In this document: in pieces, positions 41,789-53,040 of the stretch
Numbering within the stretch: the first letter of the stretch is position 1
How the letters are laid out: each line of letters begins with the position of its first letter
From: Acanthaster planci
Taxonomy: Eukaryota; Echinodermata; Asteroidea; Valvatida; Acanthasteridae
Assembly (NCBI RefSeq): GCF_001949145.1
Contig: NW_019091525.1
Span: 128,852-192,851, forward strand
Direction of reading: 5' to 3'
DNA: 64,000 nt
Position numbers and translations under genes: made by a program
Notes under the pieces: model-generated
What the model saw: only the letters and a program-made list of their open reading frames with translations
Told to the model about the DNA's origin: nothing
Database searches by the model: none

Positions 41789-42010
41789 AACCATTTCCTG
41801 CTGATGTGCCCAGTTTCGGGCACATAGGCTTTACACACGAGGCCAGGGAGCCCGAAACCGGACAAAAGAGCTGGGCCTTATAACAAAAGACCGAGCTGCT
41901 GGAAATTGCCGACATTTTTTCAGTTGTCAATAGCAGAGGAAATCTGTCATTATTTTGAAAGATTATACCACTGTTTGTGGCATTCAGTGCGAATGTCAAT
42001 TTGGCTTCGG
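41789..42010. repeat. Dispersed repeat, copy 2 (also at 20030-20240)
   Basis: See copy 1. This copy starts within TTTAACCATTTCCTGC and contains a small inverted GCCCAGTTTCGGGC. Confidence 0.45.
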
Positions 42011-42161
42011 ACATACATAAGAAAAGAAGCTCTCTATTAAAACATTTCAAAGAATTTCAAGAACAACATGGAAAGTCATTTGTAGCTGTTTACTTACACT
42101 TATTAGAGCACACTTCAAACTACTACAAGACTGGAGTAAAAACTTTCTGATCAGGCTTTAA

Positions 42162-42212
42162 CCCTAGCACTCCTCAGTCCTCCAACAGGTGAAGGATTGA
42201 GGAGTGTTAGGG
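42162..42212. mobile_element. 51-bp hairpin flanked by TTAA
   Basis: CCCTAGCACTCCTCAGTCCT and AGGATTGAGGAGTGTTAGGG are inverted with an 11-base loop. TTAA on both sides (42158-42161, 42213-42216). Looks like a minimal TTAA-type element or its excision scar. Confidence 0.6.
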
Positions 42213-42216
42213 TTAA

Positions 42217-44369
42217 AGAACAAGACTTTCAGTGAGCAAGTTTTACCCTATTTCTCAGTATTTAAAGGGTTACAGCAATAGAAAACATCTATTTCGCGTG
42301 AAGTATTTCAAAATAACAATAAATACATAACCATTTTAAAAACATCATTAATTTAATGCTTACTGCATTAACTGTGACTGCAAAATGAATATAAAGATCC
42401 TACATTTCCCCGCCCACAAAAATGCCCTTTAGCTGTTCGTACTCCTGGACTGATTGGATGGCAGTCTAGCGATGACGTTCACGCAAATTGACATAGTTTT
42501 TTCATCCCCACAGTACACCCTTTGGAAAAAGATTGCCAAATTCACCATACAAAGCATAATAAGTACCCTCTTCCTAAACATTTCCATAACTCCCTAAACT
42601 ATTTTTTCAAACTCTTAAAAACTATGGTGTTGGATGTGCACGTCCAACACCATGTATGTCCAATACTGTCAAAACCATGCATAACAGGCAATGCACTGCT
42701 GGCAGTGCAATGCCTGTATATGATGTAAAGAAAACACTAATCATTTGTACACCTCATTTGCATAAATGTACATTAAATGAGGCCTCGTCCTTCTGTAAGT
42801 TACCAAATACAGGTAAATGTTCCTGTAAGCTTCCTTTTTGTTTTACTTATTTGCATACCTTTGACTACAGGGACAAGCATACATGTATGAGGGTATAGTT
42901 AGGGTAAAAACAACCCACATGCAACATGTACCTGGATGCAAGGGCAAATACATGTGCATGTGCACTGAATATTTTCAAAAGTCATGTCAGTGTGAGCTAC
43001 ATTGTACATATACATGAACTCTGTGACGCAGACAAATAAAAGTTCTGGTTGTTAAAGAATTGTCACAGAATAAACAAGGTACATGTGAGTAAGTGTTTTC
43101 TAAACCTTTCTTCAAGGTACATGTAAAATCCATTGGACGTGCTGCTTGAGGAAAAGATGTTCTACAATGTACATGTACAGTGTAGTCGTTAGCATTCTTT
43201 CTCATACATGTACATCTATCATGGAACATACATGTACACTGGCAGACTAGTATAAAGCATTAGTCTGAAATACCTGTCTGAAAAAATTAACAATTTTGGG
43301 TCTTTACTGCCAATAGCTCCATACATACAGGTATGTACATGTAGTTACACTATTTCCTTGATACTGCAGTCATCCAGAAGGGTATCATAACTTATAGAAC
43401 ATCTATTCATTTAACAGTCCTGCAGGATATGTACTATGTAATGTGTAAAGAGGAAATCTTGAAACTGCAGCTCATGTACACACACAGTGCGTGTATATGA
43501 CATACAAAAATATTGTAATTGCATGTTCTATGGGTAGACCAAAAGTTTTAGTGGTACATGTGTGATATTGTCCATCTGATTTATATGTATCATGTGTACC
43601 GGTATCGTGCGGATCTCTAAAAATAAAACATATATTTCTGTCTACCACTTTGTTTTCTTGTAATATTTTAAGTCAGGGTACACCCTTTCTAAAAATATGC
43701 TGCTCAAGATATTTCTCCTGTACATTCTGAGAAAGGTGTACCACAAAATTGGGGAATTTTGCTTCATTAAAACTTCGTTTCTCCTTGAAATCGATAAATG
43801 AAGATTTATTTGTCAAAACGAATAGATATAAGCACCGTGTCGGCGCATCGTTTGGGCTGCACTGTACATGCTGCATGCTGCAACGCGTGTCATGTGGTCA
43901 CGGGTTTTTTAGAGAAAGTTGAGAGTGCCTGCGGGGGTAATAACAATCCGTAACTCACATGGAACCAAGGTCGCACATGTGTTTGCACTGGGGCCGTTCG
44001 CGGTTGCACATCCTTGGTAAATGGTCCGTGGAAAAAGGAAGATAAAGATCAATTTTGTATTGTGTGTGTATAATCACAACTGTTGTAGGAGTTCATCGCA
44101 CGATGCAACCAAGCATTTTGGCCCATAACTCTCCCAAACTGGTGTATTTCTGAATTTGGAAGACTAATTTTGGTACAGAAACAACTTACAATCCTGTGAG
44201 ATTTTTCTAATTTTGACATTCAGTTATTGGTTAAAAAAATGTAACAATCTATTCAAATCTAAAATCGAAAGTGAGAGAACCAAATCCTTTATTGATGGGT
44301 TGTGGCTCTCCATTGTTATTTGTCATGTGTATCACGCATGTGCTGCACTTGTGAGGACATGCTGTGCCA
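42217..44369. other. Upstream/intron sequence, no gene seen
   Basis: AT-rich with many ACATGT words (42890-43250). If the 5' exon at 47380 is real this is intron, otherwise 5' flank. Confidence 0.4.
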
Positions 44370-44790
44370 GAGGTGTAATGACTCAAGTAAATGACTCAAC
44401 TTGAGTCACAATTTTGGCTACTCAATTCTCGATGGGTAAATGATTCAACTCGACTCAAGTCTCTGCAACCAAATGACAACTCAAATCTTTCATGGAGACT
44501 CCACACAAGTATATGTACAAGCTTATAAGACTCGAGTCTAAAAAAAAATTAAAAGCTAAAGTTTAGTTGGTTAGATACATACATGTACCTGTCACTTTAA
44601 TTTATTTTCGGTACGTCTAAATGAAAATAAAAATACCCACATGACTTATAAGTAGTTGATTTTATTGTATTTTGTTCAAAAACTTGTGACTCAAATTGAC
44701 TAAAGCTTGGTACATGTACGTAACTTGACTCGACTTGACCTAATGGCTTGACTCAAGTCACAATGTTAAAATGACTTGACTCAACTTGAT
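44370..44790. repeat. GACTCAAGTCAC / CTTGACTCGACTTG array
   Basis: Degenerate words GACTCAAGT, CAACTTGAGTCAC and TTGACTCGACTTGAC. Left and right parts are partly inverted (AAGTCA... versus TGACTT...). Related to 40430-40990. Confidence 0.6.
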
Positions 44791-46869
44791 TCACCAAATT
44801 TAGTTAGTCATTTCAACATTGAGCTACGCACTATGTTCACTGAAGGTGAAAAAAATGCAATCATTACAATTTTGTCTTTGTGCCGCATAGATAATTCACA
44901 AATATTTTACGCACTATTAGGTCAGTGTCCCTGGTACTTAAGCTTGTTGTCACAGTTAGTTCACTAAGTTGAGATCTACATTCTTGGACAAATCTCGTTG
45001 GGCCCCCAACGCCCTTTTAATGTTGGGTCTATGCATGCGGTCTGCGCTCCGGCTGGACATGAGCACATTGACCAGGGGAGTTGGGGAGGGGGCTGGAATG
45101 CGCACGGCTACTGCCAAGTGTCTGAGTTTAAGCATGCCTGTTTATGTGTGTATAGGGAGGATCTGGTTACTTCGAGTGTACGACAAAACTCTGACACAGG
45201 CTGATTCAAATCAACACTAGAAATGGACGCTTCATGTTCAAAAACGAAATCTATTTTGTACAGAAAACCTGCGAAATGCTATGGTACACGGTATACGATG
45301 CACTCCTACAGGCAGATACTCTGCAATGTACGCATCATGCCTTGAAATCACATTCCGAAAATGCCTTTAGATTCTTTTCCCCATAGGACTTGCCTACCCT
45401 CAATAACACACTTTGCTGTAGTTGCAAAATATAAAAGTAGACATTGATCTTCCCTTCTTTTAACTGTACGATGCAGCCATAATATATCTTCATGTTTTCA
45501 ACCCGTTTTCTAAAAACGACGCTACACAACATGCATGTATCCCCTGCACAGCATGGCATACACACACACAACTATGAACCATAGACAAATCTTGTTGGGC
45601 CTCCAACCTCCAAACCCCTTTCAATGTTAAACTTTTCGCTGCCTCCTCTCATTCAAATACGGGCGTGTTGAGTTTTCTGGTGCAATAAGTCTATGGGCGA
45701 GCATGGTCCTCTAAGACGTACAGTATGCATGAGTATGCTTTACGTGGTCTGGACACAAGACTTGTTGATCGTGACGTTTGTTTGGGAGTGCTACCAGTGA
45801 CTGTTTCCTGGTCAATACCTCTTGTGCCCCGACTACATATGGGCCTCTCCTGCGGTTTCGTTAGAGGACCATCCTCTAGGTGGTGATAGACATGATAGAG
45901 GTATTTTTGGCATGTTTGGTAAGTCTTTGAAATTTTTGAGAACCGTTTCACCCTTACTCTATATATAGGTGTGGAGTGTTAGTACGACGATCCCATCCAA
46001 AATAAAAAAGAGGAATAGACCTAGGCCTACTATTCTACTCAGTATAGTTAATGTTACAACTTCTAAATGATAAATCGCTGGTCAGCAGAAGTCACATCAA
46101 TCCATGATTACTTACAAATTTGTTGTGATGTGTTCGAACCGCCCGTGGCAATGTTATTTGATTAGCTGTTTCTACGTAGCCACATGTGGCAAATGATGTG
46201 TTAGGCGTTAGGCCTAGCTACTAGTACTCAGTACTTGCTCGAAAGTCATCCAGCCAGCGTGATTAACTTACGGGGGCGCGCACACGTCGTTACACAGTTT
46301 TGTTCCACACAAAATTTAGAACCAATACAGCCTGGAACCTAATCGCGTTAATCAATCACCTGATACAAACAGTACACACAATAAAATATTGAACGTTACT
46401 GAAACCATTAACTTCAAACAATTTAAACACACTACAGCCTAAGTACAGGAAATTACACAGTAAAGTCTGAATGCACAAGTACGAGCAAGCTAGGCACTAC
46501 CGTAACACAAGTCATGCAAGTATAGCAGGATCGATCACGTACGTTATTTTGCATGCATACGCAGCCCGGATATTCAATGGCGATTATTTGCGCATGTGTA
46601 TTACAATAATTTGAATACCGCCCTCTCTTGACCAATGGTGACAATGAGGGAACACACCTCACGCACTTCGTCCGACTTCAGCCGACCCAGGGGAAAACAA
46701 GTTGCCGGACTTGGACGCTTATTCGGGATTTTATTCGGAAGGGATGGATTTGTCGTGTTTTGGCTGTGAAGTTCAGTCGAAATTTAACTGTGCTGCTCGA
46801 CTTGGAGCCAAACAGCCAACCTCTCGTACTCATGTTGTACGCTTTCTGAGAAACGAACATGAAAAATAC
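44791..46869. other. No gene recognised
   Basis: Mixed-composition sequence. A 46645-46887 plus-strand open frame looks somewhat protein-like but has no support (see rejected list). Confidence 0.4.
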
Positions 46870-47130
46870 GTTCAAAAACGTACTTGAAAAAATGCTGGGT
46901 TGTCCATTTTTGGAGCACCACATTTATTTTGACTTGTACAAATTCGAAGTTTTCACTAATGCACTTTGGGGGAGCCGTGAGAGTCGTTAAAGTGAAATCT
47001 AAACTTCTTCTGGCTGAAAATTGGGGTTTTTGAAAAAAAAAAAGTTGACGCGAATTGTAAAAACGTGAAAATCTAAAGGCAGAGATTGAGAAATGTGGGT
47101 TGTCCATTTTTTGTCCTCCATAACTGATAT
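46870..47130. repeat. Solo arm of the GGACAACCC long-TIR family
   Basis: Diverged match, in the orientation of the right arm of 60955-62903: GGGTTGTCCATTTTTGGAGC, AATTCGAAGTTTTCACT, TGAAAATTGGGGTTTTTGAA and a second GGGTTGTCCATTTTT near 47098. No partner arm seen nearby. Confidence 0.55.
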
Positions 47131-47379
47131 AATTGACATACCAAATGGTTGTTTTGCTCAGTGTATATTTTTTCAAAATTTCAACTGGACGGGGTAAGTC
47201 TGAAGGGACGATGATTTCTAAGGGGAAGGCACTGTTTACACCCTTGACTCCAGGCTACGCCCATGGTCGAACGTCTCTGTCTACTTTTTTGTAACGAGTG
47301 AATGTAACTGTATTGGTTTTTTTCAAGATGTATATGTCAATGTAACTGGTTGGAATTAAGGTCCCCTCCCGCTTTTTAC

Positions 47380-47418
47380 CTCTTTATTGGCATCGAGCTG
47401 GACCACAACAGGGCGCAT
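47380..47418 (-). CDS. Candidate 5' coding exon of the ZDHHC gene
   Basis: Minus-strand frame with ATG at 47418 (A at -3) encoding MRPVVVQLDANKE and then a GTAAAA donor in phase 0. This would join exon 41736-41468 (acceptor ATAG, phase 0, [13 protein letters not shown] before M1), giving a 414-residue protein. The open frame continues upstream as protein-like sequence (LLRKIIASIAKK) to an acceptor-like TTTCCCAG at 47511, so this may instead be an internal exon. Phase compatibility is the main support. Confidence 0.35.
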
Positions 47419-47570
47419 TTTCTTAGCAATGGAAGCTATAATTTTTCTCAGCAGCGGAGGCTCATTTTGGTCCGAACTGAACCTCGCTGGTTCACGAACG
47501 ACTGGGAAATGCAAGCGTCACGCGTACGGTCACATCGCTACCAACAAGGTGAACGTTACACTTCCTACCA

Positions 47571-47742
47571 GAATGGCTCTTTTCAACCGATGAGGGAGTG
47601 CTTCTGCTCGGGGCGGATAATGAGCTAGCCTCTGTATTTCAAAAAGCAAGGTCATTCAGGGACATAGCACGTGCGCGATTCCACGAAGAGCAGCGTAAGG
47701 CAGACTCAGAACCGTCGACGGGTCCAAATGAACTTTTCGACG
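47571..47742 (+). CDS. Candidate terminal exon of an unknown plus-strand gene
   Basis: After an acceptor-like TTCCTACCAG the frame reads EWLFSTDEGVLLLGADNELA, SVFQKARSFRDIARARFHEE, QRKADSEPSTGPNELFDEL and stop. Charged, helix-prone, protein-like. AATAAA at 48147-48152 could end the message. No upstream exon or homologue recognised. The antisense frame is also open for over 40 codons, so strand is not certain. Confidence 0.3.
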
Positions 47743-49385
47743 AGCTATAAGATCTTTGGTTTGAATTACGGTTGTCACACGTACACCAGACCGGCAAGGG
47801 CGCGTCACATACGCTGTACACCGGGAAATTAGTTTGGCTGAAGAGTTTAATTTGTTGTTGTTGCTCCAGTTTCTCTCTCATTTTTAAGAGAAAACTGTGG
47901 AAAAAATTGTTTGGACTTGCAAAGCCGTTGGATACCCTCAGTCCAGACTGTCGATAACTGTGCATCTGGACTTGCCTTCCAGCCGTAAGTTTCTTTTTTT
48001 TAAAACAAAAATCATACCGATCGCAATAGGCCTAACCAACAGTGACAGATTTGAAAGTGATTTTGAATTCCTTCGGTACATGCACTATACTTGGCATATA
48101 GCGGGGGTTTTATTCATTGGGTTTTTACAATACAACTGGCTGTCCAAATAAAAGTACATGTATAAGCCTACGATCGGTTCCAGTCAAATTTCAGAACCTA
48201 CGTCGTCATTATTAATAGGATCGTGTTATTGGAAATTATTCAGTTTAGGTATATGCCCCCGTTTTTTCATTGACCTTATTTGTTTTGTTTGTTCATATTT
48301 AATGCAGAGAATTCCAAGAAACAAGTACTGCATGATTGAGGCGTATTCACTCGGCAAAGACAAATAATTTGTAAAGCCATGATGCCATGCTCAGAACACT
48401 GCCTTTAAGAGTGCGTCTCTGATGAGGTCGTGTCAGGAGCAGTTCAAATAGGGTTTTGTTGAATCGGTTAATCTTTTATATTTTTAATAATCGATATTGT
48501 CGCTTATTTAGAACAAACTTTGAGTAAAGTTGTTTGATTTTGATTTAATCTTCCACGCGTGGAGGGGGGATCACTTTTGCTGGTGCATAATGTCCTAAAG
48601 TTTGCCCACATGCGAGATTATTCGCTTGTTTGGTCTATTATGCTGATTAATGCCATGCTTATTCAAATTGCACATAACTTTTTAGGTACAATACTGCTCT
48701 CTTGGGATTGTGTTACTGTTTCAGTATAATTATTGTCAAATCTGGAGACACACATTTTATTGCGTGACAATTAGTTGGCAAAGAACTAATTAAATATTTG
48801 GAGAGGTTTTCTCTAATGTATCAAATTCAAGGGTGTTTTATTTTATGGACCTGCACTTTGTAATAAATTGAGGTATATCAAGAGAACAAAAAAACCTTTG
48901 TGCCCGGTACAATGTGTCTTTTGTAATACAAGTCAGGGTGCTATCAACCTGTATTGTTATTTACGTCATACAGCTTTGCTTTTCATTGCTTTTAAAGAAA
49001 GAAAAAATAATGAAAACAACAACACTCCACAATGAAATTCCTCTGTTTTCTGTCCGATAGTTTTCAATTGTTTGAAAATAAGCTTATGGAAATTTTTTTG
49101 AATCCTTGGCTCTTTATACCATTAATTTGTTAACTTTAACCCCAACTACGAAGATTGCACTTATTCAACGAGTGAATTTATTCAACTGCATTATTATAAA
49201 ATATTTTAATTCATACAGTCTTGAATTTTTAGGAATATAAATCAGCCCAACGGATATTACGAATAATGTGGGCTCATTTGTGCCTACAATTTATCTAGCA
49301 AAGTTCAAACGTATCCCCTTTCTTTTCGTCCAAAACATCTTCGTTCAAGAATACTACCGAGCTAAGACGTTTGAGATTGATTTAT
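47743..49385. other. Intergenic or UTR sequence
   Basis: AATAAA at 48147-48152. 48370-49380 is AT-rich with no recognised features. Confidence 0.4.
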
Positions 49386-49545
49386 CCTGTTCGTAAGTGT
49401 GACGTCACTTCAGTTTAAACCACGCCCACTACACATGCACCGCACATAGAGTCTGGTAACATGCATTGATTGCCGTTTACGTGGAATTATGGAACTACAA
49501 GTTAACACGTAACTTCAGTGATCGTCCAATTGGAATATACTTTTT
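49386..49545. mobile_element. Truncated copy of TTCGTAAGTG-ended MITE
   Basis: Inverted copy of 58667-58865: CTGTTCGTAAGTGTGACGTC, ACTTCAG.TTAAACCACGCCC, TGCATTGAT, GTTAACRCG and GATCGTCCAATTGG. Carries the CRE palindrome GTGACGTCAC and CCACGCCCAC. Its far end is not clear. Confidence 0.65.
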
Positions 49546-49904
49546 CAGCGGTTCGTAGTAAAGCGGGAAATTGTTATCGGGTAAATTCGAATAACACATA
49601 GTGTGTAGGTTCTGATTGGTCAATAAGCAGGTGTGTTATGTAATCTGGAATGTCAGGATGTGAGTTTTAAAGGTGGTCAATTGTGTAGATGGTTTGGTTT
49701 TTGGTGGGACGCCGAAGTGAACGGACGTGTCGAACTGTCGCTCGTTATTTGGCGCGAAGATTCAACGGTTGCCCGCGAAACCAGTGATGTATTAATAGGA
49801 TCGACGGTGCGTTTTTATGGATCGTCACATGAAAGGTAGGCCCTATGCAGTATAAGTGACATCAGGTAATTTCTGAGACGATATACAGCTCATAAGGTCT
49901 GGAA

Positions 49905-50096
49905 ATGACAGGTGATGAGTCTGAATCTGAAAATGACATGTCATTGGAGCAAATGTTGAAGCAGAAACCCAATGAAAAACCCCTTGGCTTTTGGGATGAG
50001 GCCCAGCCTCGATCTACACTTATCAACCAGGTCCAAGAACAATCTAAACCCGAGCCTCAAACCCACAAACAATCCAGAAAACGAGCAATAACTTAC
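49905..50096 (+). CDS. 5' end of an unknown ORF, truncated by an element
   Basis: ATG at 49905 (G at -3) followed by 64 codons of unique sequence. Acidic start (DESESEND), then SLEQMLKQKPNEKPLGFWDE, a Gln/Lys-rich stretch, and a basic KQSRKR. The frame runs into the terminal inverted repeat of the long-TIR element at 50097 and meets a stop at 50145. Composition is protein-like and nuclear-looking, but I recognise no family. Either a first exon whose donor I did not find, or a gene broken by the insertion. Confidence 0.4.
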
Positions 50097-51596
50097 TATG
50101 GAGCATCAAAAGTGGACAACCTCATTTTTCTCGTTTTCTGCAGGTAGATTTTCGGGATTTTGGACTTTGCCTTAGCATTTTCAAAAAAAGCAATTTCCCG
50201 CTAGGAGAAATGTAAATTTTACCTTAACAACTCTTCGTGGCGCGTCAAAAATGAACAACTAAAAACTTCAAATTCCCACTGGCAAAATTACTGTCATGCT
50301 ACCAAAGCGGACAACCCCATTTTCTCATGTTTTGCTAGTATCGTAGATGTTTGGGTTTTTTGAAGTTGCACAACCCCTTTTCATAAAACCCAATTTTCTG
50401 CTCGGAGAAATTTGGATTTTACTTTGCCGACGGTGGGGTGGTCCAAAAGTGGACAAGTTGAAAACTGAAACACCGCTGCGCTCCCTACGCTCAGAATGGA
50501 ACGGTCTTAGGAAGATGGGCAGCCAACATTAACGGTAGAGGGTCCATGGTCGGTCGGGAATTTCCATTTCAAATAAAATGAGCGCATGGTGATATGTTCC
50601 ATAAACGATGCTACAGCTAGAATAAACCATTGTGTCCATTCCAGTAGAAGAATTGAATTTGTTGTGGAACGAAAACAGGTTGAAATCGAAAAAGTCATTT
50701 CAAGAGAAGAAGTTAAGTGCTGTTTAATCAAGTGAATCAAGAGTTTCAAAAACTCGAATTTGCTGAAATAATTTTGACATCCCATGAAATAATTCCAAAA
50801 CACGTATTCAGCCATTAATTCCAATAGCAAAAAGGATAGCCACGAAGAAAATAAATCTTTCAGTCAGTACACCAGTCGGTCACTGATATGACATCAAAGA
50901 TTTAATTTGATATTTATCATTCAAATCTTTGTTCAGGTCATCAAATACAAGTGAGTAGTTACAGTGGAGGCCTGGGTTATTAATATTAAGACAAATGATT
51001 CAAAGAGACAACGTGAAGAGATATTAACACAATGAAAACACAAACTTGCAATTGACGGCCCAGAGCACGCATTAGATACATGTACTGTGAAATGCATGGA
51101 CGGTGGATTGAATAACAAATCTTAGGATATCTGAATATCAAAAAATTGTTGTTCACTTTTGCCACTCCGAGTAACTTCCACTATAATCAGTTCACAATAT
51201 TTGTCAGGCTTGGACATATTATTTTCAAATATTTCCTATAGAATAATACTCCCCTCTTATAAATCCCATAAAATTCACATCCTTGACGTGAAGTAGGTCC
51301 GATCTTTTTCACAAAATCGGCTAAATGGAAATGCCACTCCAAGTAACTTCCATCATAATCAGTTCACAATATTTGTCAGTCTTGGACATATTATTTTCAA
51401 ATATTTCCTGTAGAATTATACTCCCCTCCGATAAATCCCATAAAATGCACTTCCTTGACGTGAAGAAGGTCCGATCTTTTTCATAAAATCGGCTAAATGG
51501 AAATACAAGTTGCATGAAAAAGGCCAATCACATGCAGCAAAGGAAATGACGCCTGATGCCCATCAATAGACGGCTCCGCACGATTGCAGTACTACT
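50097..51596. mobile_element. Long-TIR element, copy A (right arm missing)
   Basis: Starts TATGGAGCATCAAAAGTGGA. The left arm to about 50525 is built of modules with GGACAACCCCATTTTCTC, AACTTCAAATTCCCACT and GTTTTTTGAAGTTGCAC, matching the arms of copy B. The interior (50530-51590) tracks 61360-62470 of copy B in order (CAGTACACCAGTCGGTCA, GGAGGCCTGGGT, CACTCCGAGTAACTTCCA, CCTGATGCCC). Similarity stops at GTACTAC, where a CGTC array begins. No transposase frame. Confidence 0.72.
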
Positions 51597-51607
51597 ATAT
51601 GTTATGG

Positions 51608-51830
51608 AATTCCATATCTGCCGTTGCCCGTCGCCCGTCGTCCGTCACATTTTGCTTTTTGTTGTGTCCCAATTCTACATTTACCAGTTCCATACATGCC
51701 ATTTTTCGTCGTGCGTCCCCCGTCGTCCGTCGCCCGTCGTGCGTCGTGCGTCGCCTGTCGTGCGTCGTGCGTCGTCCGTCGTGCGTCGCCCGTCGTGTGT
51801 CGCCCGTCGTGCGTCGCCCATCAAATGGGT
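51608..51830. repeat. CGTCGTGCGTCGCC array, forward arm
   Basis: TATGGAATTCCATATCTGCC followed by tandem-like CCCGTCGCCCGTCGTGCGTC words in two blocks separated by 60 bp of unique sequence (51645-51705). Inverted partner at 52892-53000. Arginine/valine/serine-rich open frames here are translational shadows of the array. Confidence 0.7.
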
Positions 51831-52891
51831 TGCATAGGACCTGCAAAAGCCGCGGTTTAACAAATGACAATGTGATGATTCCATTCACTTCAAAAGATCT
51901 TTTCCGAATAAGGCAAGTACAAATCCCACCTGCAAAGCATATACTAGTCACATAATTAATTCCGATAATGCTAGAATACCCCTGCCTCTTGACAAGAAAA
52001 TATCGCCTCTCTGGGAATTCAACCAGGTGTTTTTTGGGGGAAACATTTTCAGCAAAAAATGTTACGGCCAACTTATCCACAGTCTAATTCTAATTTGCAT
52101 ACTGTAAAAATGTGCCGACTTGTTTTCATCAAATTCCAGGAAGAAATCTGCCAACCGATACAGATATTCCATCTTATCCCCTCAATTTCACCTTGAAATC
52201 CAGAAATACTGGACGTGCTTTGGATAACAAACTGTTTATTAAATGTATTGTTGGGGGCAATTACCACTTGGTTTAAGTTTCAGAAAATATGACGTGTTGG
52301 TTTTNCAGCATATCAGCATTATTTATGGGGCTAACAAGTAACGTTACTGTTTATAAGACTTCTGTGAGCCTACCTGCAACCCAAGTCATGTCTAATTTGG
52401 AGTATACAGCAGATTTCATCGTAGGTATACCCGCCGTCAAAATAATGTTGAATCAGTTCATCTCTTATGAAAACTATTAAGGAATCAAACATTGTAAATA
52501 ATCTATTATAAACATTCCGTTCTGTGGGATATCGTGCAGGGACAGACAGAAATATTACATAGGCTATAGACCTAAAGTCAGGCTGTTAACGAGTAAAGTT
52601 ACGTCTAGAGTAACTAAGTTATCGAGAAAAACAATCTACCCCAACAAAGGTCTTTTTTGTTAATCTATTTATGTAACCAAAATGCTATTATTTCATATAA
52701 ACCGATGCCAGGATATTATTTCTTCTTTCAATTGGAGTTTGGCGCAACTGCAAAAAACGCCTACATGTACATCTTCTAGTTCTATTGCTAAAATGAGAGT
52801 CAGGCATGGTGGATCGATCGAACAAGGACATGTACATGTGAAACGATCAAGGGTCAAAGTTAAAAATACCACTGCGCAATCGTGACAAAAA
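51831..52891. other. Sequence between the inverted CGTC arrays
   Basis: About 1.06 kb, AT-rich, single N at 52305. No coding region recognised. Confidence 0.45.
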
Positions 52892-53040
52892 AACACGACG
52901 GGCGACGCACGACGGGCGACGCACAACGCACGACGGGCGACACACGACAGGCGACGCACGACGGGCGACGCACGACGGCAGATATGGAATTCCATATACC
53001 GTCGTGTCGTGTCGTCGTCTGTCGTATCGTGCCGTCGTAC
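52892..53040. repeat. CGACGGGCGACGCA array, inverse arm, with palindromic junction
   Basis: GACGGGCGACGCACGACGGG words are the reverse complement of 51608-51830 and end with the perfect 16-bp palindrome ATATGGAATTCCATAT (52982-52997). Immediately after it a different array (CGTCGTGTCGTCGTCTGTCG) runs the other way into the 53-kb palindrome. Confidence 0.7.

Noticed and set aside
46645-46887. Plus-strand coding exon (SGFYSEGMDLSCFGCEV...)
   Set aside because: Looks protein-like but has no start, no convincing splice sites, and ends inside the 46870-47130 repeat; the reverse strand is also open.
47639-47965. 108-codon minus-strand ORF
   Set aside because: Ser/Arg-rich antisense of the more protein-like plus-strand frame at 47571-47742; no splice or homology support.
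51556-51955. Arginine/valine/serine-rich ORFs (RRPSCVVRR-type) on both strands
   Set aside because: All six frames of the CGTCGTGC array are open; composition artefact.
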